The notes beneath the pieces were generated by a model, which searched no databases, was not told the DNA's origin, and saw only the letters and a list, made by a program, of their open reading frames with translations. Positions 44,801-53,681 of a DNA stretch of 64,000 bases are shown here, piece after piece. The position numbers were made by a program, and so were the translations under genes. Within the stretch, counting starts at the first letter, position 1. Each line of letters opens with the position of its first letter. The stretch lies in assembly GCF_000473165.1 (NCBI RefSeq), contig NZ_KI421504.1, positions 3,795,070 to 3,859,069 of the forward strand, given 5' to 3'. The stretch is from Leisingera aquimarina DSM 24565. Lineage in GTDB: Bacteria; Pseudomonadota; Alphaproteobacteria; Rhodobacterales; Rhodobacteraceae.

Positions 44801-45762
44801 TGGACGGCGCCCCGATGGAGCTGCAGCCTGCACCCTTGTTCGCGGATATCGCGCAGGGGCCTGCGGGCGGTGCGGCCCACTGGGTGCAGACCTCGGACGG
44901 CCTGCGCATTCGTGCAGGCCACTGGCGCCCGGAAGGAGAGGCAAAAGGCACTGTCCTGCTGTTCCCCGGACGCACCGAATATATCGAAAAATACGGTCTT
45001 GCTGCTGCGGAATTTGCGGATTGCGGCTTTGCCACCCTCACGGTGGACTGGCGCGGCCAGGGGCTGGCGGATCGGACGCTGGCAGACCGCCGCCTGGGCC
45101 ATGTCGAAAACTTCAGCGACTTCCAGAAGGACGTGCAGGCACTGATCCGCCTTGGCGAACAGCTGGAACTGCCGAAGCCCTGGTTTCTGGTCGGCCATTC
45201 CATGGGCGGCGCCATTGGATTGCGCGCGCTGATGCAGGGGCTGCAGGTCAGCGCCTGCTGTTTTACCGGACCAATGTGGGGGATCCAGATCCCGCCGCTG
45301 CTGCGCCCCTTGGCCAGTTTTCTAAGCGGCGTTGCGCCGTTTCTGCGTCTGGACAAGTTACTGCTGCCAACAACGGCGCTGGAACAATATGTGCAGATCA
45401 CGCCGTTTGAGGACAACACGCTGACCACCGATCCGGATATGTACCGGATGATGCATGCCCAGCTGGCCGCACAGCCTGATCTGGCGCTTGGCGGCCCGAC
45501 CATCCAATGGCTGCGCGTCAGCCTGCAGGACTGCGCCTGGCTGGCGCAGCAGCCATCGCCCGCCCTGCCTTGCATCACCCTCCTTGGCTCGGACGAGCAG
45601 ATCGTCAACACCGATGCCATCCACGACCGGATGGCGCGCTGGCCCGGCGGCGAGTTGGACCTGATCAAGGGCGCCCAGCACGAAGTGATGATGGAAACCC
45701 CAGAGATCCGCGCACATGTGTTTTCCAGCATGTGCCGCCTGTTTCAACAATACGGCGGCTGA
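44800..45762 (+). CDS. pldB: Alpha/beta hydrolase, lysophospholipase L2 type
   Basis: A 320-residue alpha/beta hydrolase of the PldB/monoglyceride lipase group. The nucleophile elbow GHSMGG is at about residues 131-136; an early PGRTEYIEKYGLAAAEF and DWRGQGLAD match the family; a late His (QHEVMMETPEIR) completes the triad. It likely removes the acyl chain from lysophospholipids. Translation is coupled to the SCP2 gene. Confidence 0.85.
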   Translation: MDGAPMELQPAPLFADIAQGPAGGAAHWVQTSDGLRIRAGHWRPEGEAKGTVLLFPGRTEYIEKYGLAAAEFADCGFATLTVDWRGQGLADRTLADRRLGHVENFSDFQKDVQALIRLGEQLELPKPWFLVGHSMGGAIGLRALMQGLQVSACCFTGPMWGIQIPPLLRPLASFLSGVAPFLRLDKLLLPTTALEQYVQITPFEDNTLTTDPDMYRMMHAQLAAQPDLALGGPTIQWLRVSLQDCAWLAQQPSPALPCITLLGSDEQIVNTDAIHDRMARWPGGELDLIKGAQHEVMMETPEIRAHVFSSMCRLFQQYGG

Positions 45763-45924
45763 TTGCCAGGCGGCGCGCCGAGTGAGCGCGGCACCTTTAT
45801 CCGCCCCTTACCAGCTGTCGCTAAACTCCCGGTGATCTGCAGATGATCAGCACCCGCCTGCTTGTGATCCCGGCAGCCGCCTCTTAGATGTTGGGTCAAA
45901 GCATTTCTCATAACAGGAGCCCCC

Positions 45925-47745
45925 ATGTTCCAGCTTCCCTTCCCCGTTCGCGACGCAAACGCCTCTGCCGGTTCCGGCAGCCTTGGCAATCTGCCGGAAT
46001 GGGACCTCAGCGACCTTTATAAATCCGAGGACGCCCCCGAACTGGCCCGCGACCTGGACTGGCTGCAAGAGGAATGCGCCGCATTCGCCGCCGATTACGA
46101 GGGCAAACTGGCGGACCTGGATGCCGCCGGCCTGCTGAAATGTGTTGAGCGCAACGAGAAGATCAACAACATCGCCGGCCGCATCATGTCCTTTGCGGGC
46201 CTGCGCTATTACCAGCTGACCACCGACGCGGACCGTGCCGCCTTTCTGTCGGACTGCCAGGAAAAGGTGACGGTCGCCACCACTCCGCTGGTGTTCTTCA
46301 CGCTGGAATTGAACCGCATCGAGGACGGCGCGATGCAGGCCCACCTGGCCGCCAATGCGGACCTTGCCCGCTATGCCAGCGTGTTCCGCCGCATCCGCGC
46401 CATGAAACCTTACCAACTGTCGGATGAGCTGGAACGGTTCATGCATGACCTTGGCATCGTCGGCGATGCCTGGGAGAAACTGTTTGACGAAACCATCGCC
46501 GGTTTGCAGTTCACCGTCGATGGCGAAGAGCTGACCATTGAAGGCACTCTGAACCTTCTGACCGACCCCGGCCGCGCCAAACGCGAGGCGGCGGCGCGGG
46601 AGCTGGCTCGTGTGTTCGGTGAAAACATCAAGACCTTTGCCCGCGTCCACAACACGCAAGCAAAGGAAAAGGAAATCATCGACCGCTGGCGCGGCATGCC
46701 CAGCGCCCAGACTGGCCGCCACCTGTCCAACGATGTCGAACCGGAAGTGGTCGAGGCCCTGCGCGAAGCCGTGGTTGCCGCCTACCCCAAGCTGAGCCAC
46801 CGCTACTACGAGCTGAAACGCAAATGGCTGGGTCTGGACGTGATGCAGGTCTGGGACCGCAACGCGCCCCTGCCGCTGGAAGACCCCCGCACCATCACCT
46901 GGGATCAGGCGGAAAAAACCGTGATGGACGCCTATAACGCCTTCGATCCCCGCATGGGCGAGATTGCGGCGCCGTTCTTCTCGGACGGCTGGATCGACGC
47001 CGGCGTGAAACCCGGCAAGGCACCGGGTGCCTTTGCCCACCCCACCGTCACCAATGTCCACCCCTATGTGATGCTCAACTATCTGGGCAAACCGCGCGAC
47101 GTGATGACGCTGGCACACGAGCTGGGCCACGGCGTGCACCAGGTGCTGGCGGCAGAACAGGGGGAGATGCTCTCCTCCACCCCCCTCACGCTGGCGGAAA
47201 CCGCAAGCGTGTTCGGCGAGATGCTGACGTTCCGCAAGATGCTGGACGGGGCAGAAACCCAGGAGCAGCGCAAGGTTCTGCTGGCCGGCAAGGTCGAGGA
47301 CATGATCAACACGGTTGTGCGCCAGATCGCCTTTTATGACTTTGAATGCAAACTGCATGCTGCCCGCAGCGAAGGCGAGCTGACGCCGGATGACATCAAC
47401 GCCATCTGGATGTCGGTGCAGGCCGAAAGCCTGGGCGAAGCTTTCGAGTACATGGAAGGCTATGAGACCTTCTGGGCCTATATCCCCCACTTTGTGCATT
47501 CGCCCTTCTACGTCTACGCCTATGCCTTTGGCGACGGGCTGGTGAACGCGCTCTATTCGGTCTACGCCGAGGGAGGCGAGGGTTTCGAGGACAAGTATTT
47601 CGAAATGCTGAAAGCAGGCGGATCCAAGCACCACAAGGAGCTGCTGGCGCCTTTCGGCCTCGACGCCTCCGACCCCAAGTTCTGGGACAAGGGCCTGTCG
47701 ATGATCTCCGGCTTCATTGATGAACTGGAAGCGATGGAAGGCTGA
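45925..47745 (+). CDS. pepF: M3-family oligoendopeptidase F
   Basis: A 606-residue cytoplasmic zinc metallopeptidase that cleaves oligopeptides. The HExxH zinc motif is seen in TLAHELGHGVHQV (about residues 393-405), with the third ligand glutamate in AETASVFGEM. The N-terminal helical lobe (WDLSDLYKSEDAPELARDLDWL) is typical. AACAGGAGCCCCC precedes the ATG. The stop overlaps the start of the GNAT gene by one base. Confidence 0.93.
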   Translation: MFQLPFPVRDANASAGSGSLGNLPEWDLSDLYKSEDAPELARDLDWLQEECAAFAADYEGKLADLDAAGLLKCVERNEKINNIAGRIMSFAGLRYYQLTTDADRAAFLSDCQEKVTVATTPLVFFTLELNRIEDGAMQAHLAANADLARYASVFRRIRAMKPYQLSDELERFMHDLGIVGDAWEKLFDETIAGLQFTVDGEELTIEGTLNLLTDPGRAKREAAARELARVFGENIKTFARVHNTQAKEKEIIDRWRGMPSAQTGRHLSNDVEPEVVEALREAVVAAYPKLSHRYYELKRKWLGLDVMQVWDRNAPLPLEDPRTITWDQAEKTVMDAYNAFDPRMGEIAAPFFSDGWIDAGVKPGKAPGAFAHPTVTNVHPYVMLNYLGKPRDVMTLAHELGHGVHQVLAAEQGEMLSSTPLTLAETASVFGEMLTFRKMLDGAETQEQRKVLLAGKVEDMINTVVRQIAFYDFECKLHAARSEGELTPDDINAIWMSVQAESLGEAFEYMEGYETFWAYIPHFVHSPFYVYAYAFGDGLVNALYSVYAEGGEGFEDKYFEMLKAGGSKHHKELLAPFGLDASDPKFWDKGLSMISGFIDELEAMEG

Positions 47746-48224
47746 TGCGCCTCTGCTTGCGTCCGGTGGCCCGCAGCGAATTTGATCTGGTCTCCCATAT
47801 TCAGGTGGAGCTGGATCAGATCCGCTATAGCGGCACTGTGGCGCAGGCGTTTGAAGAAAACGAGGACGGCGTGGATTTTCACGCCATCCTTGACGGCTCC
47901 CAAGTAGTCGGGTTCTTCAAGATCGACCGGCTGTATCACGAAACCTACAGCTTTGCCGGGCCGGATGAGCTGGGCCTGCGTGCCTTCATGATCGACCGGG
48001 ATGAGCAGCGCAAAGGCTATGCCACAGCTGCCGTTGCCGCACTGAAGCCCTATCTGGCCGCGCAGTATCCGGCGCGGCGCGCGGTGGTTCTGACCGTCAA
48101 CATGCAGAATTTCGGCGCCATCCGCTGCTACCGCAAGGGCGGTTTTGAAGACACCGGAGGCATCCATCCCCACGGCATTGCCGGCCCGCAGCACATCCTG
48201 CGGATGGGGCTTATAAAACCTTGA
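47745..48224 (+). CDS. GNAT N-acetyltransferase
   Basis: A 159-residue acetyltransferase. The acetyl-CoA-binding segment reads FMIDRDEQRKGYATAAVAALKPYL (R/QxxGxG/A motif), followed by VNMQNFGAIRCYRKGGFED. The substrate is not apparent. It is translationally coupled to pepF (TGATG), so it could act on peptides or amino acids, which is inference. Confidence 0.85.
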   Translation: MRLCLRPVARSEFDLVSHIQVELDQIRYSGTVAQAFEENEDGVDFHAILDGSQVVGFFKIDRLYHETYSFAGPDELGLRAFMIDRDEQRKGYATAAVAALKPYLAAQYPARRAVVLTVNMQNFGAIRCYRKGGFEDTGGIHPHGIAGPQHILRMGLIKP

Positions 48225-48340
48225 GCAGCACAACACCCCTTCCCATTGCGTGCAATTGATCACCGCCTAGGGGTAAATTTTAGAATATAAATTCTATTTA
48301 TGGTAAACTAAGCCCGTTAACCAGTAGGGGAGTAGTTACT

Positions 48341-48802
48341 ATGGTACCGTTTCCAAAGATCACAGTGACCGCAATTGCCGTTGCCCTGACCGCCACCAAT
48401 CCTATCGCGGCCGGCCCGGACCGCAAAAAACCTGTCAGCGGTCAAACCACTGCGGAATTATATGCGGGGAAAACCTGGATCTGGAGCAAGGGAGGCTCCT
48501 ACTGGGCACCGGACGGCAGTTTTCAGGCAATCTGGGAAGACAACGTCGGGCTTGGGAAGTGGTATGCGACGTCTAAGGGCAGCCTGTGCTATGAAGCCAA
48601 TTGGTATTACCAAAAGGGTGTTCCCGGCGCACCACGTAAAGAATGCTACCGGCATGTAGCCGACAGCGAAGGGCAACTGTGGAAATACAGCGAAAAGGAC
48701 AAGTCTTGGTACAAGCCAAGAAAAGAATTCGCGGAGCGCATTAAGCCTGGCAACAAGATCGGGTCACAAGTCCGAAAGCTGCGCAGAAAATACGGCATCT
48801 GA
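48341..48802 (+). CDS. DUF995-type exported protein
   Basis: A 153-residue protein with a signal peptide (ITVTAIAVALTATNPIAAG). It has a DUF995-like core: AELYAGKTWIWSKGGSYWAPDGSFQAIWED, GKWYATSKGSLCYEANWY and a basic C-terminus. The family is found in Rhizobiales and Rhodobacterales and has no established function. Two cysteines are likely disulfide-bonded in the periplasm. The leader is strikingly AT-rich (48270-48310), unlike the surroundings. Confidence 0.75.
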   Translation: MVPFPKITVTAIAVALTATNPIAAGPDRKKPVSGQTTAELYAGKTWIWSKGGSYWAPDGSFQAIWEDNVGLGKWYATSKGSLCYEANWYYQKGVPGAPRKECYRHVADSEGQLWKYSEKDKSWYKPRKEFAERIKPGNKIGSQVRKLRRKYGI

Positions 48803-48814
48803 TCACCCAATGAT

Positions 48815-49084
48815 TCACTTCAACTGGCTGTCCTTCGAGCCGCGCCGGTTGAAACCCCCGCGTGCCTGATGGGCGCCGTCGCGCTCCTGCTGGCAATCGA
48901 TGCAGAGCTTGACGCCAGGAATGGCCACGCGGCGTTTTTCGGGGATCACCTCTTCGCATTCGGCGCAATGGGTCAGGCTTTCGCCCACCGGGCGCCGCAC
49001 CGCCTTCAGCCGCGCCAGTTCGTCATTGATCGAGGCTTCAATCTGTTCATTCACCGCGCCGTCCTGCGCCCAGCCGCCTGCCAT
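48815..49084 (-). CDS. DksA/TraR-type C4 zinc-finger protein
   Basis: An 89-residue protein with a C4 zinc finger (HCAECEEVIPEKRRVAIPGVKLCIDCQQE), as in DksA/TraR proteins that enter the RNA polymerase secondary channel. It lacks the long coiled coil of full DksA, so it resembles the short YbiI/TraR-like forms; polymerase binding is uncertain. GGAGGACGGTCC precedes the ATG on the minus strand. Confidence 0.85.
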   Translation of the reverse strand: MAGGWAQDGAVNEQIEASINDELARLKAVRRPVGESLTHCAECEEVIPEKRRVAIPGVKLCIDCQQERDGAHQARGGFNRRGSKDSQLK

Positions 49085-49539
49085 GGACCGTCCTCCTTTG
49101 CCAGAGGGAGTGAATGTAAGGCCGCACAGGCGCGCTGCCTAGGGCTGCCCGGGAGCGATTCCCGAGTAAATCTATCAACTATTTGATTTCATTACATTTT
49201 CCGTTGACCAGAAACTTGGGTGCGGCTACACAGGATGCAGAAATTGCACGCAAGCCAGAATCATCAGGCCGCAAGCAGCCAGCCCTCCTTCGGGACAGCC
49301 AGACCGCAAGCGACGCCAGCAACCAGAGTGATTTCAGCCAGCCACGCGCATGACTGTCAGCCAGCATTTCCGCCAGCCCCCATTCAGCTACGCACCCAGC
49401 ATTTTGCCAGGCCCGCGCCAGACAGGTTTTGCAGCCAGCCTCCGCCAGCATTTCAGGTCAGTCTTTTTGACCCGATGTTTCGCGCGCGAAACAATCCGGC
49501 AGGGCCGCTGCCGTAAAGCCAGCATCATTGCCAGCTGAC
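49085..49539. repeat. Non-coding region rich in GCCAG repeats
   Basis: About eleven GCCAG units, several as CAGCCAG and four as GCCAGCAT (with TTTC/TTTT/CATT after), are spread irregularly over 49275-49535. Spacing is not constant. Frames here lack ribosome binding sites, so no gene is called. It lies beyond the rpoH terminator. It may be slipped-strand-derived or a decayed repeat array. Confidence 0.45.
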
Positions 49540-49540
49540 A

Positions 49541-49568
49541 AAAAAAGGCGGTGCCAAGCACCGCCTTT
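49541..49568 (-). terminator. rpoH terminator
   Basis: GGCGGTGC/GCACCGCC 8-bp stem with a 3-nt loop; on the minus strand it is followed by a run of T residues, 25 nt after the rpoH stop. Confidence 0.9.
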
Positions 49569-49592
49569 ACAGTCTACTGCCGGGCCTGGGGA

Positions 49593-50489
49593 TCATGCGC
49601 CGGTCAGCATGCCCTTTTCCATCGCCAGGTCGCGCATCTTCTTTTGCAGCTTTTCAAACGCCCGCACCTCGATCTGGCGGATCCGCTCGCGGCTGACATT
49701 GTATTGCGTGCTTAGCTCCTCCAGCGTCACCGCCTGGTCCATCAGGCGGCGCTGGGTCAGGATATCCTTCTCGCGATCGTTAAGCACGTCCAGTGCCGCA
49801 GCCAGAAGCTCCCGGCGGGCCTCCAGCTCATCGCGGGCTTCGTAATCGCCCGCCTGGTCGGCATCTTCATCCTCCAGCCAGTCCTGCCACTGCATGGTGC
49901 CCTCGCCCTCGGAGCCGACGGTGGCATTGAGCGATGCATCACCGCCCGACATGCGGCGGTTCATCGAGATCACCTCGTCCTCGGTCACGCCGAGGTCGGT
50001 GGCAATCCGCTTGACGTTTTCGGGGCGCAGATCGCCATCTTCCAGCGCGCCAATGCGGGCCTTGGCCTTGCGCAGATTGAAGAACAGCTTTTTTTGCGCC
50101 GAGGTTGTTCCCAGTTTGACCATCGACCAGGACCGCAGGACATATTCCTGGATCGACGCGCGGATCCACCACATCGCATAGGTCGCCAGCCGGAAGCCTT
50201 TTTCAGGATCGAACTTCTTAACCGCCTGCATCAGGCCGACGTTCGCCTCGGAAATCACTTCTGCCTGCGGCAGGCCATAGCCGCGGTAACCCATGGCAAT
50301 CTTGGCCGCGAGCCGCAGATGGGAGGTCACCATCTTGTGCGCCGAAGCTGCATCCTGTTCTTCGACCCAGCGCTTGGCCAGCATGTATTCCTCTTCCGGC
50401 TCCAGCAGTGGAAACTTGCGGATTTCCTGGAGATACCGGTTCAGACCGCCTTCAGGCGTCGGGGCAGGCAGGTTTGCATAATTCGCCAT
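49593..50489 (-). CDS. rpoH: RNA polymerase sigma-32 factor
   Basis: A 298-residue heat-shock sigma factor. Region 2 reads ISEANVGLMQAVKKFDPEKGFRLATYAMWWIRASIQEYVLRSWSMV; the RpoH box is QKKLFFNLRKAK; region 4 has LEELSTQYNVSRERIRQIEVRAFEKLQ. The family N-terminus MANYANLPAPTPEGGLNRYL sets the start at 50489, with GGGAGGGACACTT upstream; an in-frame ATG six codons earlier is unlikely. It resembles the RpoHI type of Rhodobacteraceae. Confidence 0.95.
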   Translation of the reverse strand: MANYANLPAPTPEGGLNRYLQEIRKFPLLEPEEEYMLAKRWVEEQDAASAHKMVTSHLRLAAKIAMGYRGYGLPQAEVISEANVGLMQAVKKFDPEKGFRLATYAMWWIRASIQEYVLRSWSMVKLGTTSAQKKLFFNLRKAKARIGALEDGDLRPENVKRIATDLGVTEDEVISMNRRMSGGDASLNATVGSEGEGTMQWQDWLEDEDADQAGDYEARDELEARRELLAAALDVLNDREKDILTQRRLMDQAVTLEELSTQYNVSRERIRQIEVRAFEKLQKKMRDLAMEKGMLTGA

Positions 50490-50650
50490 ATAAAGTGTCC
50501 CTCCCAAAATGTATAAGGACTTAACATTAGCGCATATGTGTTAGCGCCAAATCCTTTTCAAGGACCGCTTAAGGAATTCTTGTATGTTAGCCTGGGGGAA
50601 CACGTCTGTGAATTGCATCACAGGCATGAACACGCTTATTTGCTGGCAAT

Positions 50651-51676
50651 TTACTGGCGCAATGCTGCCAGCAATTCCGCCATATCCTGCGGCAGTGGGG
50701 CCTCAAACCTGAGCGGCGCGCCCGTCACCGGGTGGTTGAATCCCAAGACAGCAGCGTGAAGCGCCTGGCGCGGGAACGTTTGCACAGCCGCCTGCGCAAC
50801 TTCGTTCAAGGCCTTGGCCGCCAGTTTGCGGCGCCCGCCATAAGTGGGATCCCCCACCAGGCCGTGGCCGGCATGGGCCATATGCACCCGGATCTGATGG
50901 GTGCGGCCGGTTTCCAGCCAGCATTCGATCAACGCCGCGCAGGCCGGGTTGCCGAACCCCTCGCAGATGCGAGCCCGGGTCACCGCATGGCGGCCGCCCT
51001 GAAACAGCACCGCCTGGCGCTGCCGGTCGGTTTTGTGTCGGGCCAGCTGGGTGGTGAGCTTGAGGATATTGCCGGGTTCAAAACTGGCACCCTTGACGCC
51101 GCGCAGCCGCGGGTCGTTGCCGTCCGGCACGCCGTAGCAGATGGCCTGATAGTAGCGCTCCACCGTATGTTTTTCGAATTGCACCGCCAGCCCCTGATGG
51201 GCAGCATCGGATTTGGCCACCACCAGCAGGCCGCTGGTTTCCTTATCGATGCGGTGCACGATGCCAGGGCGTTTGACGCCGCCCACGCCTGAGAGACGGC
51301 CGCCGAAATGGTGCAGCAGCGCATTAACCAATGTACCCGAGGGCGAGCCTGGCGCCGGGTGCACCACCATGCCTGCGGGTTTGTTGATGACGATCAGATC
51401 ATCATCCTCGAAAATAACTTCCAGCGGGATGTCTTCGGGGCCGATGTGGCTGTCTTCGGCCTCTTCCACGGTGATCGCAATTTGCGCGCCGGCCTCAACC
51501 TTGGCCTTGGCGTCCTGCACCATGGCGCCATCCACCGTCAGCGCGCCCTCCTCGATCAGCCGGGCCAGGCGGGTACGCGACAGCGATGCCTCCTCTGGCA
51601 CATCGCGCGAAACCGCTTTATCAAGCCGCTTAGGCGGGTTTTCCGCGATGACAAACTCAATCCGGCGGCTGCCCAT
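50651..51676 (-). CDS. rluD: RluA-family 23S rRNA pseudouridine synthase (RluD type)
   Basis: A 341-residue pseudouridine synthase. An N-terminal S4 domain (RLARLIEEGALTVDGAMV) precedes the catalytic domain with GIVHRIDKETSGLLVVAKSD (catalytic Asp in HRIDKxTSG), and later LETGRTHQIRVHMAHAGHGLVGDPTYGG. RluD isomerises uridines in helix 69 of 23S rRNA. Its ATG overlaps that of the divergent DUF6476 gene by two bases within CATG. Confidence 0.92.
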   Translation of the reverse strand: MGSRRIEFVIAENPPKRLDKAVSRDVPEEASLSRTRLARLIEEGALTVDGAMVQDAKAKVEAGAQIAITVEEAEDSHIGPEDIPLEVIFEDDDLIVINKPAGMVVHPAPGSPSGTLVNALLHHFGGRLSGVGGVKRPGIVHRIDKETSGLLVVAKSDAAHQGLAVQFEKHTVERYYQAICYGVPDGNDPRLRGVKGASFEPGNILKLTTQLARHKTDRQRQAVLFQGGRHAVTRARICEGFGNPACAALIECWLETGRTHQIRVHMAHAGHGLVGDPTYGGRRKLAAKALNEVAQAAVQTFPRQALHAAVLGFNHPVTGAPLRFEAPLPQDMAELLAALRQ

Positions 51677-51980
51677 GACTGATCCTTCCGAGACCGAAAT
51701 CCAAACAGAGCCGCCGCAGATCCGGTTCCTGCGGCGGCTTGTGACCACGCTGACCGTGGTGATGATTGGCGGGCTTGTAGTGATAATCTCGCTGCTTGTC
51801 ATCCGCTTGCAGGCAGGCGATGCGCCGCTGCCAGCAGAAATCGCCCTGCCCGACGGGGTTGAGGCCCAAGCAGTGACCCTGGGACGCGATTGGATTGCTG
51901 TGGTCAGCCAAGACAACCGCATCCTGATTTTCGACCGCGAGTCCGGCGCGCTCCGCCAGGAAGTGCGGATCAAGGACTGA
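51675..51980 (+). CDS. DUF6476-type single-pass membrane protein
   Basis: A 101-residue protein with one transmembrane helix (LVTTLTVVMIGGLVVIISLLVIRLQ, about residues 22-46) and a short periplasmic domain (DWIAVVSQDNRILIFDRESGALRQEV) that looks like a beta hairpin motif. It fits a small family restricted to Rhodobacterales (recalled as DUF6476). Its start codon overlaps the rluD start on the opposite strand, so its promoter must lie within rluD. Function unknown. Confidence 0.8.
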   Translation: MTDPSETEIQTEPPQIRFLRRLVTTLTVVMIGGLVVIISLLVIRLQAGDAPLPAEIALPDGVEAQAVTLGRDWIAVVSQDNRILIFDRESGALRQEVRIKD

Positions 51981-51990
51981 CCCAGCGGGG

Positions 51991-52572
51991 TCAGGACCTG
52001 AGCAGCACCTTATTTGAATCGATCGCCGCGGCGATCTGGGCGTATTGCGCCTGCCGTTCCCGCGCAGATTCAGCACTGCGCAACAGGACTGTGCCTGCGT
52101 CCTCGAATATGCGGGCAGCTTCCCGGTTCACTGCAGCCTGAGCGGACGGCCTGACAGGCGTCAGCGGTCTGGTGGTGCGTTCAGCCGGGTTTGCGGAGCT
52201 GGTGACGCTAACCCGGCTCCGGCCCGGGTCGCTGTTCTGGCGGACCAGCCGCTTCAGCCGGGCCGAGGTATCCTCCAGCACGTCACGCACCTCGTCGTAA
52301 TCGGTCCCTTGCGGGATGCCATCTGCGGCTGCTTCCAGCCGTTCAGAGAGGCAATCGACCTGCAGCGCCGAATCACCGGTGGCGCGGCAGAAGGCCTTGG
52401 CTGCGGACAGGGTGCCCAGCAGCTCGGTCAGAAAGGCAGCTGAACCGAATTCTCCGGCGGGAACTACGACTGTATAGGTCAGGGGTCCAGCGCCCTGTGC
52501 CAGAGCGGGTGCTGCGGCCAGACCCAGGCAGGAGACCCCTGCGGTCAAGCCCTTGACGGCTGTCTTAAACAT
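51991..52572 (-). CDS. Exported hypothetical protein
   Basis: A 193-residue protein with a signal peptide (GLTAGVSCLGLAAAPALAQG). The mature part is helical, Ser/Arg/Ala-rich, with two cysteines (AFCRATGDSALQVDCL) likely forming a disulfide, and a long C-terminal helix. The family is not recognised. The ATG at 52572 follows GAGGGTAACGAT on the minus strand. It converges on the DUF6476 gene with a 10-bp gap. Confidence 0.7.
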   Translation of the reverse strand: MFKTAVKGLTAGVSCLGLAAAPALAQGAGPLTYTVVVPAGEFGSAAFLTELLGTLSAAKAFCRATGDSALQVDCLSERLEAAADGIPQGTDYDEVRDVLEDTSARLKRLVRQNSDPGRSRVSVTSSANPAERTTRPLTPVRPSAQAAVNREAARIFEDAGTVLLRSAESARERQAQYAQIAAAIDSNKVLLRS

Positions 52573-52727
52573 ATCGTTACCCTCGCATTTCCCCGAAGAA
52601 CCGCTCATAGCGGAACCGCAGCTGCGCGGCATCTTGCCGGAACATCACCGCTGCGGCGCCGCCATGTTGCTTGGCGCCCGGGCCTTCATTAACCTTAAGA
52701 TGTTCCAAAGCATAAGGTTGTTTTATC

Positions 52728-53087
52728 ATGTACACCAGTATCTTGCGGGCTGCGGCATTGATTATCCCCCTGTCTATTACCGGACAGCCCGTATTTACCC
52801 AGACCGCGGACGCCGCGCTGAACGAAGCCAAGCGGCGTGTGGCCTGCGGCGCCGGTGTTCCGGTCTCCGCCACCTATCTGGCAAACGGCACGCTGCAGGT
52901 GACCTGCCAGGCACCGGGCGCCGAGGCTGTGGCCCAGGCCGCCGCAAGCGGCCTGCCGGAAACCGGGTTGTCCGCCGGAGCAGCCGCCGGAGCGGTTGCA
53001 GGGGTGCTGTTCCTGGTTCTGATCGCCGATGATGATAGTGGCACATCGACCACAACAACGACTACGACCACCAGCACAACCGATTGA
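52728..53087 (+). CDS. Exported protein with hydrophobic segment and Thr tail
   Basis: A 119-residue protein with a signal peptide (ILRAAALIIPLSITGQPVF). A small domain holding two cysteines follows (RRVACGAGVPVSATYLANGTLQVTCQ), then a Gly/Ala-rich hydrophobic helix (GLSAGAAAGAVAGVLFLVLIADDD) and a tail of Ser and Thr (a run of eight Thr within it). The architecture suggests a small envelope protein. No family recognised. Confidence 0.65.
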   Translation: MYTSILRAAALIIPLSITGQPVFTQTADAALNEAKRRVACGAGVPVSATYLANGTLQVTCQAPGAEAVAQAAASGLPETGLSAGAAAGAVAGVLFLVLIADDDSGTSTTTTTTTTSTTD

Positions 53088-53433
53088 GGCAAGGTTCCGC
53101 TTGCCTGGGGCTGTTGGAGCACTTGTATTGCGTGCTCCAGCAGAACGGCATGCACCAGCTAGCATAGCTCCGCTGCTTTAGCCCGCCCCGCTTGCGGCAG
53201 ATCCCTGGACCGCGCCGAATTGCGCGGCCTCAGGGTTAATCACCAGAAAAGCATCACAACCTCAGTCCCGGCTGTAGGCACCCAACGGGAGGCGTGAGCG
53301 AGTCGGCTGCTCAGCGGCCAGTGCAACTTGGACTGACCGGAATCCGCAGTAGAATTTGAGACTGCAAAAATCATGTCCGGCAGAAGCGCCAGACCGGTGC
53401 CGCAGCTGAGACTGCCCAAGATGTTTGATTGAG
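53088..53433. other. Intergenic region before tRNA-His
   Basis: It contains a 12-bp-stem hairpin at 53111-53143 (one GU pair, 9-nt loop, no T tail) just after the preceding gene, probably a terminator-like structure. No gene seen. Confidence 0.45.
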
Positions 53434-53510
53434 TGGTACCACCTCCCCGGCTCGAACGGGGGACCTCCTGATCCACAATCAGGCGCTCTAACCAACTGAG
53501 CTAAGGCGGC
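53434..53510 (-). tRNA. tRNA-His (GUG anticodon)
   Basis: A 77-nt cloverleaf including CCA. Anticodon stem CCTGA/TCAGG encloses TTGTGGA, giving GTG. The acceptor starts at G1 pairing with U72, the discriminator is A73, and the base before G1 is T rather than the extra G-1 found in most bacteria. Loss of G-1 with A73 is known for a set of Alphaproteobacteria whose HisRS co-evolved with it. Confidence 0.93.
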
Positions 53511-53681
53511 ACTGTGGGGTCATTTATAGCACGTCCCGGAGGCGCGCAAGAAGTTTTTTTGCCTTTCCGCTGCAGAAATCTGCCGCATCAGATTGCCCGG
53601 CGCGACGGCCCCGACCCGGCCATGACGCCGACTGAAAGTTATCCACAACCGCTTGCAATCATGCGTAATTTCCCGCTTCGC

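Noticed and set aside
45847-47634. 595-codon minus-strand frame
   Set aside because: It lies opposite pepF, whose HExxH motif and coupling are clear; its composition (His/Gln/Arg-rich) is that of an antisense shadow in GC-rich DNA.
49179-49451. 90-codon minus-strand frame in the GCCAG tract
   Set aside because: Its sequence follows from the repeat composition and there is no ribosome binding site.
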